From positions 1 through 43,273 of the forward strand of contig CAYXNS010000020.1 of assembly GCA_964466315.1 (NCBI GenBank): 43,273 bases of DNA. The letters run 5' to 3'. The position numbers and the translations under genes were made by a program. The notes beneath the pieces were generated by a model. That model was not told where the DNA came from. It worked only from the letters and a program-made list of their open reading frames with translations, and did no database searches. Below are positions 16,966 through 24,569 of the stretch, piece after piece (within the stretch, counting starts at the first letter, position 1; each line of letters opens with the position of its first letter). The DNA comes from SMWC01 sp964466315. Its GTDB lineage: Bacteria; Pseudomonadota; Gammaproteobacteria; Steroidobacterales; Rariloculaceae.

Positions 16966-17249
16966 GTATTCCGCAGCTACTAGTACACGACAAGAGAGAT
17001 AATGTCGGGGTTGTCGTCGTCGAAGGCGTCCAGGCAGGCACCGATCTGCTCTGTGTCGTTACCGAAGACAACAGCGATTTTACGCTCTCCGCTAAACAGG
17101 ACGTCCCGATCGGTCACAAGATCGCGCTTTCCGACCTGGCCGAGGGGGACACTGCGATCAAGTATGGTACGGACATCGGACGTATCGTTGCGGCCGTGGC
17201 GAAGGGCGAACACGTCCATACCCACAATCTCAAGACCAAACGCTGGTAG
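16962..17249 (+). CDS. suyA: UxaA-family SAF-domain small subunit, probable (R)-sulfolactate sulfo-lyase subunit alpha
   Basis: A 95-residue SAF-type domain protein, homologous to the N-terminal domain of altronate/galactarate dehydratases. Landmarks are DNVGVVVVEGVQAG, DVPIGHKIAL, GDTAIKYG and the conserved C-terminal GEHVHTHNLKTKRW, whose His residues are typical of the family. The GTG start overlaps the regulator stop (GTGA) and has a strong AGGAGG. As a separate small subunit directly upstream of a 390-residue large subunit it matches the SuyAB layout rather than one-piece UxaA. SuyAB cleaves (R)-sulfolactate to pyruvate and sulfite in the cytoplasm. The alternative is a split sugar-acid dehydratase. 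I assign the name from recalled family resemblance, not from an alignment. Confidence 0.7.
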   Translation: MSIPQLLVHDKRDNVGVVVVEGVQAGTDLLCVVTEDNSDFTLSAKQDVPIGHKIALSDLAEGDTAIKYGTDIGRIVAAVAKGEHVHTHNLKTKRW

Positions 17250-17262
17250 GAAGGGACTGAGC

Positions 17263-18435
17263 ATGTCTAATAACAAGTCTTTCTACGGATATCGACGCGA
17301 GAACGGCCGCGTCGGCGTCCGCAACTACGTGGCTATCCTTCCGGTCGACGATATTTCCAACGCGGCTTGTGAATCGGTTGCGGCGAATATTCAAGGCACC
17401 CTGGCACTGCCACATGCTTACGGGCGACTACAGTTCGGTGAGGATCTCGAGCTGCACTTTCGAACGATGATCGGCACCGGAAGCAACCCCAATGTTGCGG
17501 CCTGCGTCGTGATCGGTATCGAGCCTGGATGGACGCAGAAGATCGTAGGCGGAATTGCCGAGACGGGTAAACCCGTCGCGGGGTTCTCGATCGAGCAGCA
17601 TGGCGACATCGCAACGGTCGCGGCGGCCTCACGCACGGCAAAGGAGTTCGTCCACATGACTTCGGGGAAACAGCGGGAGGAATGCGGGGTCGCGGATTTA
17701 TGGGTTGCCGCGAAGTGCGGTGAATCAGACACCACAACCGGACTCGCCTCCTGCCCGGCCGTCGGCAATATGTACGACAAGTGGATCCCCGAGGGGATCT
17801 ACGGCTGTTTCGGCGAGACGACCGAGATTACAGGTGCGGAGGATATCTGCGCGTCGCGTGCCGCGAACCCCGAGACCGGCGAAAAGTTCATGCGCGTCTG
17901 GCAGGCGTATCAAGACGACGTGGTCGAGGCCCACAAGACGTCCGACCTTTCCGACAGCCAACCGACGAAAGGCAATATCGCCGGGGGTTTGACGACGATC
18001 GAGGAGAAGGCGCTCGGCAATCTCGAGAAGATCGGAAAGGAAGTCAGTTTCATCGATGTCTTGGAGCCTGCCGAAGCTCCGGCGGAAGGCCCCGGACTGT
18101 ACTTCATGGACACTTCTTCCGCCGCCGCCGAGTGCAACACGCTGCAGGCTGCAGCCGGATATGTGGTGCATTGCTTTCCGACGGGTCAAGGCAATATCAT
18201 CGGCAACCCGATCATGCCCGTCATCAAGGTTACGGGTAACCCCCGCACGGTGCGGACCATGGGCGAACACATTGACGTGGACGTTTCCGGCGTCGTGCGC
18301 CGGGGGATGACGATACCCGAGGCGGGCGATGCTCTCATGGACATGATCCTGCAGACGGTGAACGGTCGATTGACGGCAGCCGAAGCGCTCGGACACCGAG
18401 AATTCGTAATGACGAAGCTGTATCGTAGCGCTTGA
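17263..18435 (+). CDS. suyB: UxaA-family large subunit, probable (R)-sulfolactate sulfo-lyase subunit beta
   Basis: A 390-residue protein of the altronate/galactarate dehydratase C-terminal family. It opens with GYRRENGRVGVRNYVAILPVDD, then GTLALPHAYGRLQFGED and NPNVAACVVIGIEPGW. The probable metal/catalytic site is KCGESDTTTG (Cys near residue 152), where sugar-acid dehydratases usually have CGGSD. SDSQPTKGNIAGGLTTIEEK, FPTGQGNIIGNP and AALGHREF-like LTAAEALGHREF follow. These features and the two-gene format favour SuyB, which releases sulfite from sulfolactate, over UxaA or GarD. AGGAAGGG precedes the ATG by about 8 bases. It lies 13 bases after the small subunit. Confidence 0.72.
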   Translation: MSNNKSFYGYRRENGRVGVRNYVAILPVDDISNAACESVAANIQGTLALPHAYGRLQFGEDLELHFRTMIGTGSNPNVAACVVIGIEPGWTQKIVGGIAETGKPVAGFSIEQHGDIATVAAASRTAKEFVHMTSGKQREECGVADLWVAAKCGESDTTTGLASCPAVGNMYDKWIPEGIYGCFGETTEITGAEDICASRAANPETGEKFMRVWQAYQDDVVEAHKTSDLSDSQPTKGNIAGGLTTIEEKALGNLEKIGKEVSFIDVLEPAEAPAEGPGLYFMDTSSAAAECNTLQAAAGYVVHCFPTGQGNIIGNPIMPVIKVTGNPRTVRTMGEHIDVDVSGVVRRGMTIPEAGDALMDMILQTVNGRLTAAEALGHREFVMTKLYRSA

Positions 18436-18521
18436 ATCGATCTTCCTCCAACTGGACCGTGTGGCTCGTACCCGCTGCACTGATTTTTCTAACTATAAGC
18501 TCGCTGCACGGCGCAACCTAG
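18432..18521 (+). pseudogene. Possible remnant of a membrane-protein gene coupled to suyB
   Basis: A TTG overlapping the suyB stop (TTGA) opens a 29-codon frame that reads NRSSSNWTVWLVPAALIF, continues hydrophobic, and stops at TAG 18519-18521. The overlap resembles the GTGA coupling used elsewhere in this operon, and the peptide looks like the first membrane helix or signal sequence of a longer protein. Such a position after suyB could once have held an exporter gene. It may equally be a chance frame. The rest of the gap to 18671 shows no further coding. Confidence 0.25.
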
Positions 18522-18548
18522 CCTCGATTCTCATCACTACCCCAGCTG

Positions 18549-18564
18549 ATTGGCCCCAGTTTCT
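18549..18564. repeat. Short copy of the TGGCCCCA element
   Basis: ATTGGCCCCAGTTTCT resembles the reverse complement of 18996-19010, where the strand reads AGAAAATTGGGGCCA. The two lie in opposite orientation on either side of the small membrane-protein gene at 18672. This could be a pair of REP-like ends or coincidence, as the match is short. Confidence 0.3.
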
Positions 18565-18671
18565 CCGGTCTGGTATCTCCTGATCTTCATGGTATTCTCT
18601 CGTCAAGTCACGAGCCGGGGCAGTTTCCTCCGATCCCGCGCCAGGTGGCCGTTAGATAGATGGGGGTCAAG

Positions 18672-18995
18672 ATGAAAAAGAAGCGTATTGCCAAGCGAAT
18701 CACGAGCGGCCTGGTCCTATTCCTGCTTGTGGCGGCCGTTTTCGGTGCTCTGGTCATGCTGCTCTGGAACGCGTTTATACCGGCGCTCTTCAACGGGCCG
18801 ACGATCAGTTATTGGCAGGCGGTTGGCGTGTTGTTGCTATTGCATATCCTGCTGCGCGGAACGCCCTATTACGGACTACGAGCGCGACGAATCGCGCGGC
18901 GGCGGCGACGCTTTCGGGAGCGAATGGATGCGATGACGCGTGAAGAACGGACTGCGGTCAGCGACGAGCTCGGGCTGAATATCGACGGCTCGTAA
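18672..18995 (+). CDS. Small two-helix membrane protein of unknown function
   Basis: A 107-residue protein. It has a basic start (MKKKRIAKR), a first helix at about residues 12-34 (LVLFLLVAAVFGALVMLLW), a conserved-looking PALFNGPTISYWQAVGVLLLLHIL second helix region, then a strongly arginine-rich cytoplasmic tail ending in an acidic helix. The arrangement is familiar from short hypothetical membrane proteins of Proteobacteria, but I know no function. I prefer ATG 18672, which has GGGGG six bases upstream, over ATG 18660. It stands alone between suyB and the CoA-transferase gene, followed by a hairpin. It may not belong to the catabolic operon. Confidence 0.75.
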   Translation: MKKKRIAKRITSGLVLFLLVAAVFGALVMLLWNAFIPALFNGPTISYWQAVGVLLLLHILLRGTPYYGLRARRIARRRRRFRERMDAMTREERTAVSDELGLNIDGS

Positions 18996-19003
18996 AGAAA
19001 ATT

Positions 19004-19045
19004 GGGGCCAGATCCTTTTTTCTAAAAAAAAGGGGACCCGGCCCC
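19004..19045. repeat. Long imperfect hairpin, REP-like element or terminator
   Basis: The left arm GGGGCCAGATCCTTTTTT (19004-19021) pairs imperfectly with the right arm (19024-19045, A-run then GGGGACCCGGCCCC) across a 2-3 base loop. This 'GGGGYCAGATCC...T-run/A-run...GGCCCC' form resembles a dispersed palindrome seen in many proteobacterial genomes. It starts 8 bases after the stop of the small membrane-protein gene and could end transcription in either direction. The remaining bases to 19251 show only a 7-bp dyad (AAGGATT 19081-19087 / AATCCTT 19099-19105). Confidence 0.6.
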
Positions 19046-19251
19046 CTTTCCTTTGATTCATCAATCAACCTCTCCGGGACAAGGATTCCCTCCCCCAAAA
19101 TCCTTAGACCAATGCGTGGTCATCCCTGGTCGTGCCGCGTCCAAGTGATGGGGAGCGCGAGCATATAGCACGCAGGAGGGAGAGTCATTGTGGTTCGAGA
19201 GCATCCACGCTAGAGTCGCCGCTCCTTTCCGGTCAACCTCGGAGGTCCAAT

Positions 19252-20439
19252 TTGAGCGCCGCCTCTCCTCTTAACGGCATCCGCGTACTGGAGATGACCG
19301 AAGCGTTAGCGGGTCCCTATTGCGCGATGATGCTCGGGGATTTGGGAGCCGATGTCATCAAGATCGAGCGGCCTGGAGTTGGTGACCAGTCCCGTCATTG
19401 GGGCCCGCCGTTCCTGGACGGAGAAAGCGCCTACTTTCTTTCCGTAAACCGCAATAAGCGTAGTATCGAGCTGGACATCAAAACGCAAAACGATGTAGAG
19501 ATCCTGCATCGGCTCGTGGCTCACAGCGATGTATTTATCACGAATATCCCACGGATGGTGTCGCTGAAGAACGCCGGAATCGATCCGGATACGTTGCGTG
19601 GGCTCAACCCGAGACTGATTTATGCGGCAATCAGCGGTTACGGCCACACCGGGCCGAAAGCCGGCCGCGGCGGTTACGATATCATCGCTCAAGGCGAAGC
19701 CGGGCTCATGGCGCTAACGGGTGATCCCGAGGGAAGTCCGAGCCGCTTCCCTACGCCCATGGCCGATATCACGGCGGGACTCTATACCATCATGGGGATA
19801 CAGGCGGCGCTCTATGCCCGAGACACGCAAGAGAACGGGGCTGGAAGATTCATCGACGTCTCGCTTGTAGACGCTCAGACGACCTGGCTTGCCAATATCG
19901 GCGGGAGCTATTTTGCCGATGGCGAACGCCCAACCCGACTCGGCAACATCCATCCGACCGTCTGCCCTTATCAGCCGCTCAGAGCCAAGGACAAGACGAT
20001 GATAGTCGCTGTTGGTACCGAGCGACTCTGGGAGCGGTTTTGCGCCATCCTCGGTGTTGCGGACACACTCATGGCCGATCCCCGGTTCGTGACCAACCCG
20101 CTTCGAAATCAACATCGTGACGAGTTGATCCCGTTGCTGGAGGAAATCTTGATAACCCGCGAAGCGGACAACTGGCTCGAGGAGTTTATCGATGGGCGTA
20201 TACCGTCCGGCCCGATAAATTTTCCGGACGAGACCTTGACGGACGAACATCTGATCGCTCGCGGTATGGTCGTTGAGCTCGAACATCCGTCTCTGGGAAT
20301 TATCAAATCCATTGGCAACCCGATCATGATGTCCGAGAATGGCCCGATCTACCGGCGCTATCCTCCGAGGCTGGGTGAACACAACTCGGAAATCCGTGCC
20401 GAGGTGGGTGCGGATCGCACAGCAGAGGAAGCATCATGA
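19252..20439 (+). CDS. CaiB/BaiF family III CoA-transferase
   Basis: A 395-residue family III CoA-transferase. It has LNGIRVLEMTEALAGPYCAMMLGDLGADVIKIE at the N-terminus (given here in family form; residues about 7-40), then RNKRSIELD and GYGHTGP. The expected catalytic Asp is in GGYDIIAQGEAG (D143), which forms the acyl-Asp intermediate. A C-terminal region with HPTVCPYQPLRAKD follows. It moves CoA between carboxylic acids in the cytoplasm. I chose TTG 19252 because GGAGG lies 6 bases upstream and the homologous start is there; the frame is open further upstream without family sequence. It overlaps the FMN oxidase gene by 4 bases (ATGA), so the two should share a pathway. Substrate unknown. 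Confidence 0.9.
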   Translation: MSAASPLNGIRVLEMTEALAGPYCAMMLGDLGADVIKIERPGVGDQSRHWGPPFLDGESAYFLSVNRNKRSIELDIKTQNDVEILHRLVAHSDVFITNIPRMVSLKNAGIDPDTLRGLNPRLIYAAISGYGHTGPKAGRGGYDIIAQGEAGLMALTGDPEGSPSRFPTPMADITAGLYTIMGIQAALYARDTQENGAGRFIDVSLVDAQTTWLANIGGSYFADGERPTRLGNIHPTVCPYQPLRAKDKTMIVAVGTERLWERFCAILGVADTLMADPRFVTNPLRNQHRDELIPLLEEILITREADNWLEEFIDGRIPSGPINFPDETLTDEHLIARGMVVELEHPSLGIIKSIGNPIMMSENGPIYRRYPPRLGEHNSEIRAEVGADRTAEEAS

Positions 20440-21638
20440 CGATGCTCGCTTCCAAACGCGCATTCTTGCGATATCTCGCAGCCAGCCCGGCGTTAACGCC
20501 CGCAAGCCGGGTGCTAGCGCAGCTGGCGGGCAGCGACGAATCATTGCTCGACGACGTGGCTGACGCAATCAACGTCCTCGATTTCGAACCGATCGCAAGA
20601 ACGAAGCTGACGGACGCCCATTTCACTTATATGGCGATGGGTGTGGACGATGGTGCGACGTTGGTCGCGAATCGGCAGGGCTTCGAGCACATACGGATAC
20701 GATCGCGCCGCCTCGTCAATGTGCGCATTCTCGACACGGCAATCGAGCTGTTCGGCACGCGTCACGCCTCACCGGTGGTCATTGCCCCGTGCGGCACACA
20801 CAAGATGTTTCACCCAGAAGGCGAACTCGCCGTGGCGAGAGCGTCGGCCACGCGGGATAGCCTGCAGATTCTCTCGACGGTGACGACGACGAGTGTGGAG
20901 GATGTAAACGAGGCGAGAGGTGCGCCTGTGTGGTATCAGCTCTATCCGACGGAAGACTGGCGAATCACGGAAGCGCTCGTACGGCGAGCGGAAGACGCCG
21001 GTTGCCCGGCGGTTGCACTGACGGTCGATCTACCGAACAGTAACCGAGAGGCACTCGATCGGTTCCAGCGGGCCACGAATCCCGATTGTTTGGATTGCCA
21101 CGAACCTGGAATAGCTGGATCGGTTAGGCGCAAGCCGATGTTCGACGGTCTGGATCTGTCCGCCATCAGCAACACTCGCGCGCCCCATATGGATTGGGAT
21201 TTCGTCGAGCGACTCAAGAATCTCACCTCAATGCGGGTTGTCTTGAAGGGTATCGTCACGCACGAGGATGCCACTCTAGCATTAGAGCACGGTGTCGATG
21301 GCTTGATCGTATCGAACCACGGGGGCCGAGCTATCGAGAGTCGCCGGGCGACGATCGACTCATTGCCGGAAGTCGTCGACGCGATCGGTGGCCGGGTCCC
21401 CGTGTTGGTCGATGGTGGGTTCCGTCGCGGTACGGATATCTTCAAGGCGCTGGCGATCGGTGCCGACGCGATCTGCATCGGCCGGCCGTATCTGTGGGGC
21501 CTCACCGCGTTCGGTCAACAGGGCGTCGAGCGCGTTCTGGATATCCTTAATCGAGAACTCACGATTATGATGCAGCAGGCCGGGACGCCTGACCTTGCTG
21601 CGATCACGAGAAATTCTCTAGTGGAGTACGCAGGCTAG
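20436..21638 (+). CDS. FMN-dependent alpha-hydroxyacid oxidase/dehydrogenase (LldD/glycolate oxidase family)
   Basis: A 400-residue TIM-barrel flavoprotein. Catalytic residues of the family are visible: Tyr in VWYQLYP, Asp in LTVDLPN, Arg in SNREALDR, Lys in VVLKGIV, and the His/Arg pair in VSNHGGRAI. The C-terminal phosphate-binding part is VDGGFRRGTDIFKAL followed by IGRPYLWG. It oxidises an (S)-2-hydroxy acid to the 2-oxo acid. The N-terminus KRAFLRYLAASPALTPA looks like a degenerate twin-arginine signal (KR instead of RR). The gene overlaps the CoA-transferase gene. It could supply the oxidative step for the hydroxy acid imported here, for example (S)-sulfolactate, but this is inference. 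Its stop shares CTAG with galU. Confidence 0.9.
   Translation: MTMLASKRAFLRYLAASPALTPASRVLAQLAGSDESLLDDVADAINVLDFEPIARTKLTDAHFTYMAMGVDDGATLVANRQGFEHIRIRSRRLVNVRILDTAIELFGTRHASPVVIAPCGTHKMFHPEGELAVARASATRDSLQILSTVTTTSVEDVNEARGAPVWYQLYPTEDWRITEALVRRAEDAGCPAVALTVDLPNSNREALDRFQRATNPDCLDCHEPGIAGSVRRKPMFDGLDLSAISNTRAPHMDWDFVERLKNLTSMRVVLKGIVTHEDATLALEHGVDGLIVSNHGGRAIESRRATIDSLPEVVDAIGGRVPVLVDGGFRRGTDIFKALAIGADAICIGRPYLWGLTAFGQQGVERVLDILNRELTIMMQQAGTPDLAAITRNSLVEYAG
21635..21638. other. Second shared CTAG giving stop codons on both strands
   Basis: TAG at 21636-21638 ends the plus-strand FMN oxidase; the complement of 21635-21637 ends the minus-strand galU. This is the same 4-base arrangement as at 9748-9751. 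It marks the junction of the accessory catabolic region and the core block. Confidence 0.9.
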
Positions 21639-22504
21639 ATCTCGAGCGTATCGAGGTAGCGTCGAAACTCACCACCTAGTTCCGGGTGACGCAGCCCATA
21701 CTCGACGGTCGCCTGCAGGTAACCGAGCTTACCGCCGCAATCGTAGCGGATTCCCTCGAACGGCAAGACGTGAACAGGTTCATCGGCGATCAGTCTTGCG
21801 ATCGCGTCCGTCAATTGGATCTCGTTTCCTGCGCCTCTGCCCGTCGACGCGAGTTTCTCGAATATTCGCGGCGTAAGGATGTAACGGCCGACGACGGCGA
21901 GATTCGACGGTGCGTCTTTCGGCTCTGGCTTCTCGACAATTTTCGTTACGCGTTGGACGTCACCTTCCTCGGATTCGACGGCGACGATCCCATAACTCCC
22001 GGTCTGGTCTTCAGGCACGGTTTCTACGCCGAGGACGCTACAGCCGTGTAGCCCGTAGTGATCCCTCATCTGTTTGAGGCAGGAGGTCTTGCTGTAGATC
22101 AAATCATCCGCCAGATGAACGAGAAAAGGTTCGTCACCGACAGCAGGTCGTGCGCAAAGGACCGCGTGGCCAAGCCCGAGCGGCATGCCCTGGCGGATGT
22201 ATATACAGTCCACGCCGGTCGGGACGATGTCGCGTACGACGGAAAGTAGATCCTGCTTGCCGGATTCGTCGAGTACTCGCTCCAACTCGGTGTCGGTATC
22301 GAAATGATCTTCAATTGCTCGTTTTGACGATCCCGTGACGAATACCAGCTTCTGCACACCCGCTGACAGCGCTTCTTCCACGGCGTATTGAATCAACGGC
22401 TTGTCGACTATAGGCAGCATCTCCTTTGGAGAAGCCTTCGTTGCGGGAAGGAATCGTGTTCCTCGGCCGGCTACTGGAAATACGGCTGAGCGTATCGTTG
22501 ACAT
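21635..22504 (-). CDS. galU: UTP-glucose-1-phosphate uridylyltransferase
   Basis: A 289-residue nucleotidyltransferase that makes UDP-glucose from UTP and glucose-1-phosphate for envelope polysaccharides and sugar metabolism. The N-terminal signature is AVFPVAGRGTRFLPATKASPKE, with the Lys and Gly-rich loop that bind UTP. KPLIQYAVEEAL, GLGHAVLCA, HLADDLI (metal-binding Asp), IVEKPEP and GAGNEIQLTDAI follow, all typical of GalU. ATG 22504 was chosen because the family sequence starts there; the frame runs to 22603 without it. The gene is the most downstream member of the minus-strand core block and is separated from comEA by about 180 bases with no other gene. Confidence 0.95.
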   Translation of the reverse strand: MSTIRSAVFPVAGRGTRFLPATKASPKEMLPIVDKPLIQYAVEEALSAGVQKLVFVTGSSKRAIEDHFDTDTELERVLDESGKQDLLSVVRDIVPTGVDCIYIRQGMPLGLGHAVLCARPAVGDEPFLVHLADDLIYSKTSCLKQMRDHYGLHGCSVLGVETVPEDQTGSYGIVAVESEEGDVQRVTKIVEKPEPKDAPSNLAVVGRYILTPRIFEKLASTGRGAGNEIQLTDAIARLIADEPVHVLPFEGIRYDCGGKLGYLQATVEYGLRHPELGGEFRRYLDTLEI

Positions 22505-22681
22505 CAATGGCTGATCACTCCGTAGAATCCGCCCCCCGTTTCCGCCAAGGGGTTTGACGGTTACGCGGGCAGCGCCATGATACCGAAGAAGACTCACGAG
22601 CATAAGAGAAGCTCGAACGGATCGATATCCGCCGGGCTTACTCCGGGAACGTGATCGATTCCAGACGTACTGCGACGTACC

Positions 22682-22954
22682 CTAGGAATCGCTGACGAGG
22701 ATATTTGGGCGATTCATCTCTAAGATTCGCGTACCGATGCCACTCACGCGCATGAGCGACTCCGGGGATACGAAGTTGCCGTTCATCTCACGGTCCTCGA
22801 TGATGGCGGCGGCTAGCGCGGGACCGATGCCGGTCAGCTCAAACGCCAGCGTTTCGGCATCCGCCGTATTGATATTGACCGGTCCTGCATATAGTGCGGC
22901 AGAACATATCCCAAAAATGATCAGGCGCAGCAACTCTCTGAAGCTACATCTCAT
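22682..22954 (-). CDS. ComEA-like helix-hairpin-helix protein, exported
   Basis: A 90-residue protein. A signal peptide (about residues 8-24, LLRLIIFGICSAALYA) leads into a ComEA-type double helix-hairpin-helix: VNINTADAETLAFELTGIG, then AAAIIEDREMNG and the second hairpin SLMRVSGIGTRIL. ComEA proteins bind incoming double-stranded DNA in the periplasm during natural uptake; single short copies like this one are common in Gammaproteobacteria and often not part of a competence operon. ATG 22954 has a strong AAGGAG; an upstream start at 22972 is less likely. Second HhH ends in RPNILVSDS. Confidence 0.88.
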   Translation of the reverse strand: MRCSFRELLRLIIFGICSAALYAGPVNINTADAETLAFELTGIGPALAAAIIEDREMNGNFVSPESLMRVSGIGTRILEMNRPNILVSDS

Positions 22955-23062
22955 GAATTTTCTCCTTAACACTCAACCCAGTCGGAGCTTGCAGACTAGC
23001 GGCAGTGAGTGCTGGAGACAGCCCCGAAATCTAGTGCGTTCGGGTAGATCCCACGGCCAGTC

Positions 23063-24247
23063 TTAGGCGACGAGGCGCTCGAACTGAAATGCCTGAATCG
23101 GCTTAATCGTTTCCCAGGCTTTGCAGCTTGGACAGCGCCATACGGGGCGCTGCGTGCTGTAGCCGCACGTAGTGCACCGATATCGAGCGCTGGATAACGC
23201 AAGTTGCCGAAGTCCCCCGGTGATACGCAGAATCGCTTTTTCACGCGCTTCGCTTGACAGTTCTTTGAGGTGCTGCGTATCGATGAGCGTCGTCATGACC
23301 TCATGATTCAGGATGAAGTCTTCGACACAGGTCCCCAGCACAGGCGGCTCCTTCAGATCGTTGATGATGGCCGCATACGCTAGATTTCTCGTAACATCAC
23401 CGTCCTCGGCGATGAGTCCTTCGAAGTAACGTTCTAATTCCGGCTGGCGGTTTGTCGCCTCGTAACACGCAATGAGTTGAGGCAAGACTTCGACCATCAG
23501 GCGTTGATCCGATTCGAGAACCCTCTCGTACAGCCGCAGCGCCTGCGCGAAGTCTTCTTCTTCCTGCGCGATAGCAGCTCGGATCAACGTGCCACGGAAG
23601 GCACCGGTCTCGCTCCGGACCGAACTCTTCAAGTGCTGGCGCGCAAGGTCGAGGTCGCCGTTTAGACGGGCGCGCTCGGAAAGTTCGCAATAGTAGTGCG
23701 CGATCTGAGCGGATTTCTTGCCCGTCTCAACTTCCAGTTCTCGATGTGCTTCGATGGCTTTAGCCCAATCGTTTTCACGCTCATAGATGTCGACAAGATT
23801 TTCTAGTGCCGCCTGGCCGAGCGTCGGGCTGCCGCGCAGCTCGGCAAATAGCTTCTCAGCGCGATCGAACAGACCTGCACCGAGATAATCCTGGGCCAGT
23901 GAGAACAATGCTTGGTGCCGCTGTGCCTCGTTGAGATTCGGCCGAGCGAGAAGATTTTGATGGACACGAATAGCGCGATCGACCTCGCCCCGGCGCCGAA
24001 AGAGGTGTCCGAGGGCAAAATGGGTCTCCAACGTGTCGTCATCGACCTTAGCCATACGCACAAAGAGTTCCAGGGCTTCGTCTGTTTGGCGATTCAGGAC
24101 CAGATTGAGGCCGCGAAGATAGTCTGCGTTTACTGGTGCTGATGGCGGTTCGTTACGATCTTGGAACGAAAAGCGGGCAAACGCCCAGCCCGTAGCGGCC
24201 GCCACGATAAAGAGCCCCGCTAACAGGAATGTCGCTTCAGTTGGCAT
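23063..24247 (-). CDS. lapB: Lipopolysaccharide assembly protein B (TPR + rubredoxin-like)
   Basis: A 394-residue protein matching LapB (YciM). An N-terminal membrane anchor (about residues 6-25, LLAGLFIVAAATGWAFA) is followed by tetratricopeptide repeats over about residues 40-340, starting with YLRGLNLVLNRQTDEALELF. A C-terminal rubredoxin-like metal site has two pairs of Cys: YRCTTCGYSTQ and WRCPSCKAWETI. LapB regulates LPS synthesis by directing FtsH to degrade LpxC, at the inner face of the inner membrane. It overlaps lapA by 11 bases, the usual arrangement. Length agrees with the E. coli protein (389 residues). Confidence 0.95.
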   Translation of the reverse strand: MPTEATFLLAGLFIVAAATGWAFARFSFQDRNEPPSAPVNADYLRGLNLVLNRQTDEALELFVRMAKVDDDTLETHFALGHLFRRRGEVDRAIRVHQNLLARPNLNEAQRHQALFSLAQDYLGAGLFDRAEKLFAELRGSPTLGQAALENLVDIYERENDWAKAIEAHRELEVETGKKSAQIAHYYCELSERARLNGDLDLARQHLKSSVRSETGAFRGTLIRAAIAQEEEDFAQALRLYERVLESDQRLMVEVLPQLIACYEATNRQPELERYFEGLIAEDGDVTRNLAYAAIINDLKEPPVLGTCVEDFILNHEVMTTLIDTQHLKELSSEAREKAILRITGGLRQLALSSARYRCTTCGYSTQRPVWRCPSCKAWETIKPIQAFQFERLVA

Positions 24248-24542
24248 CTTGCAGCGGAAGGCTGCGCAGGCTGCTCACCTCGGCCTCGGCGAGTTTCAGG
24301 TCGCGGCGTAGGCGTCGTCTCTCAGCCGCCATACGAAATAGAGCCATAGCGGCGGTGATGAGCCCAAAGAACCAGCCAATTCCGAAACACACCGCAAAGG
24401 CGACCGCGATAGAAATTTCTTCGAGCCGGGTGAAGCCGATATCTAAGGCAACGGTATCGGGATTGTTGTACGCGAATACGGCCGTCAGCAACGCGACGAG
24501 TAGCAGCGAAACGAACAGTACGATCTTGCGTACTGTGGTCAA
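24237..24542 (-). CDS. lapA: Lipopolysaccharide assembly protein A (DUF1049)
   Basis: A 101-residue inner-membrane protein with two helices, about residues 5-22 and 42-66 (VAFAVCFGIGWFFGLITAA), then a basic coiled-coil tail RRRLRRDLKLAEAEVSSL. The motif NNPDTVALDIGF between the helices is typical of LapA. The start is TTG 24542, with AAGGA directly upstream. It overlaps lapB and follows ihfB by 27 bases. LapA works with LapB in control of LPS production. Confidence 0.92.
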   Translation of the reverse strand: MTTVRKIVLFVSLLLVALLTAVFAYNNPDTVALDIGFTRLEEISIAVAFAVCFGIGWFFGLITAAMALFRMAAERRRLRRDLKLAEAEVSSLRSLPLQDAN

Positions 24543-24569
24543 GTCCTTATTCCTAGAGCCACTCCGATA

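Noticed and set aside
16962..18435. Altronate dehydratase (UxaA) for hexuronate breakdown
   Set aside because: No uxaB, uxaC or kdg genes lie nearby and the enzyme is split in two subunits with CGESD; kept only as the alternative.
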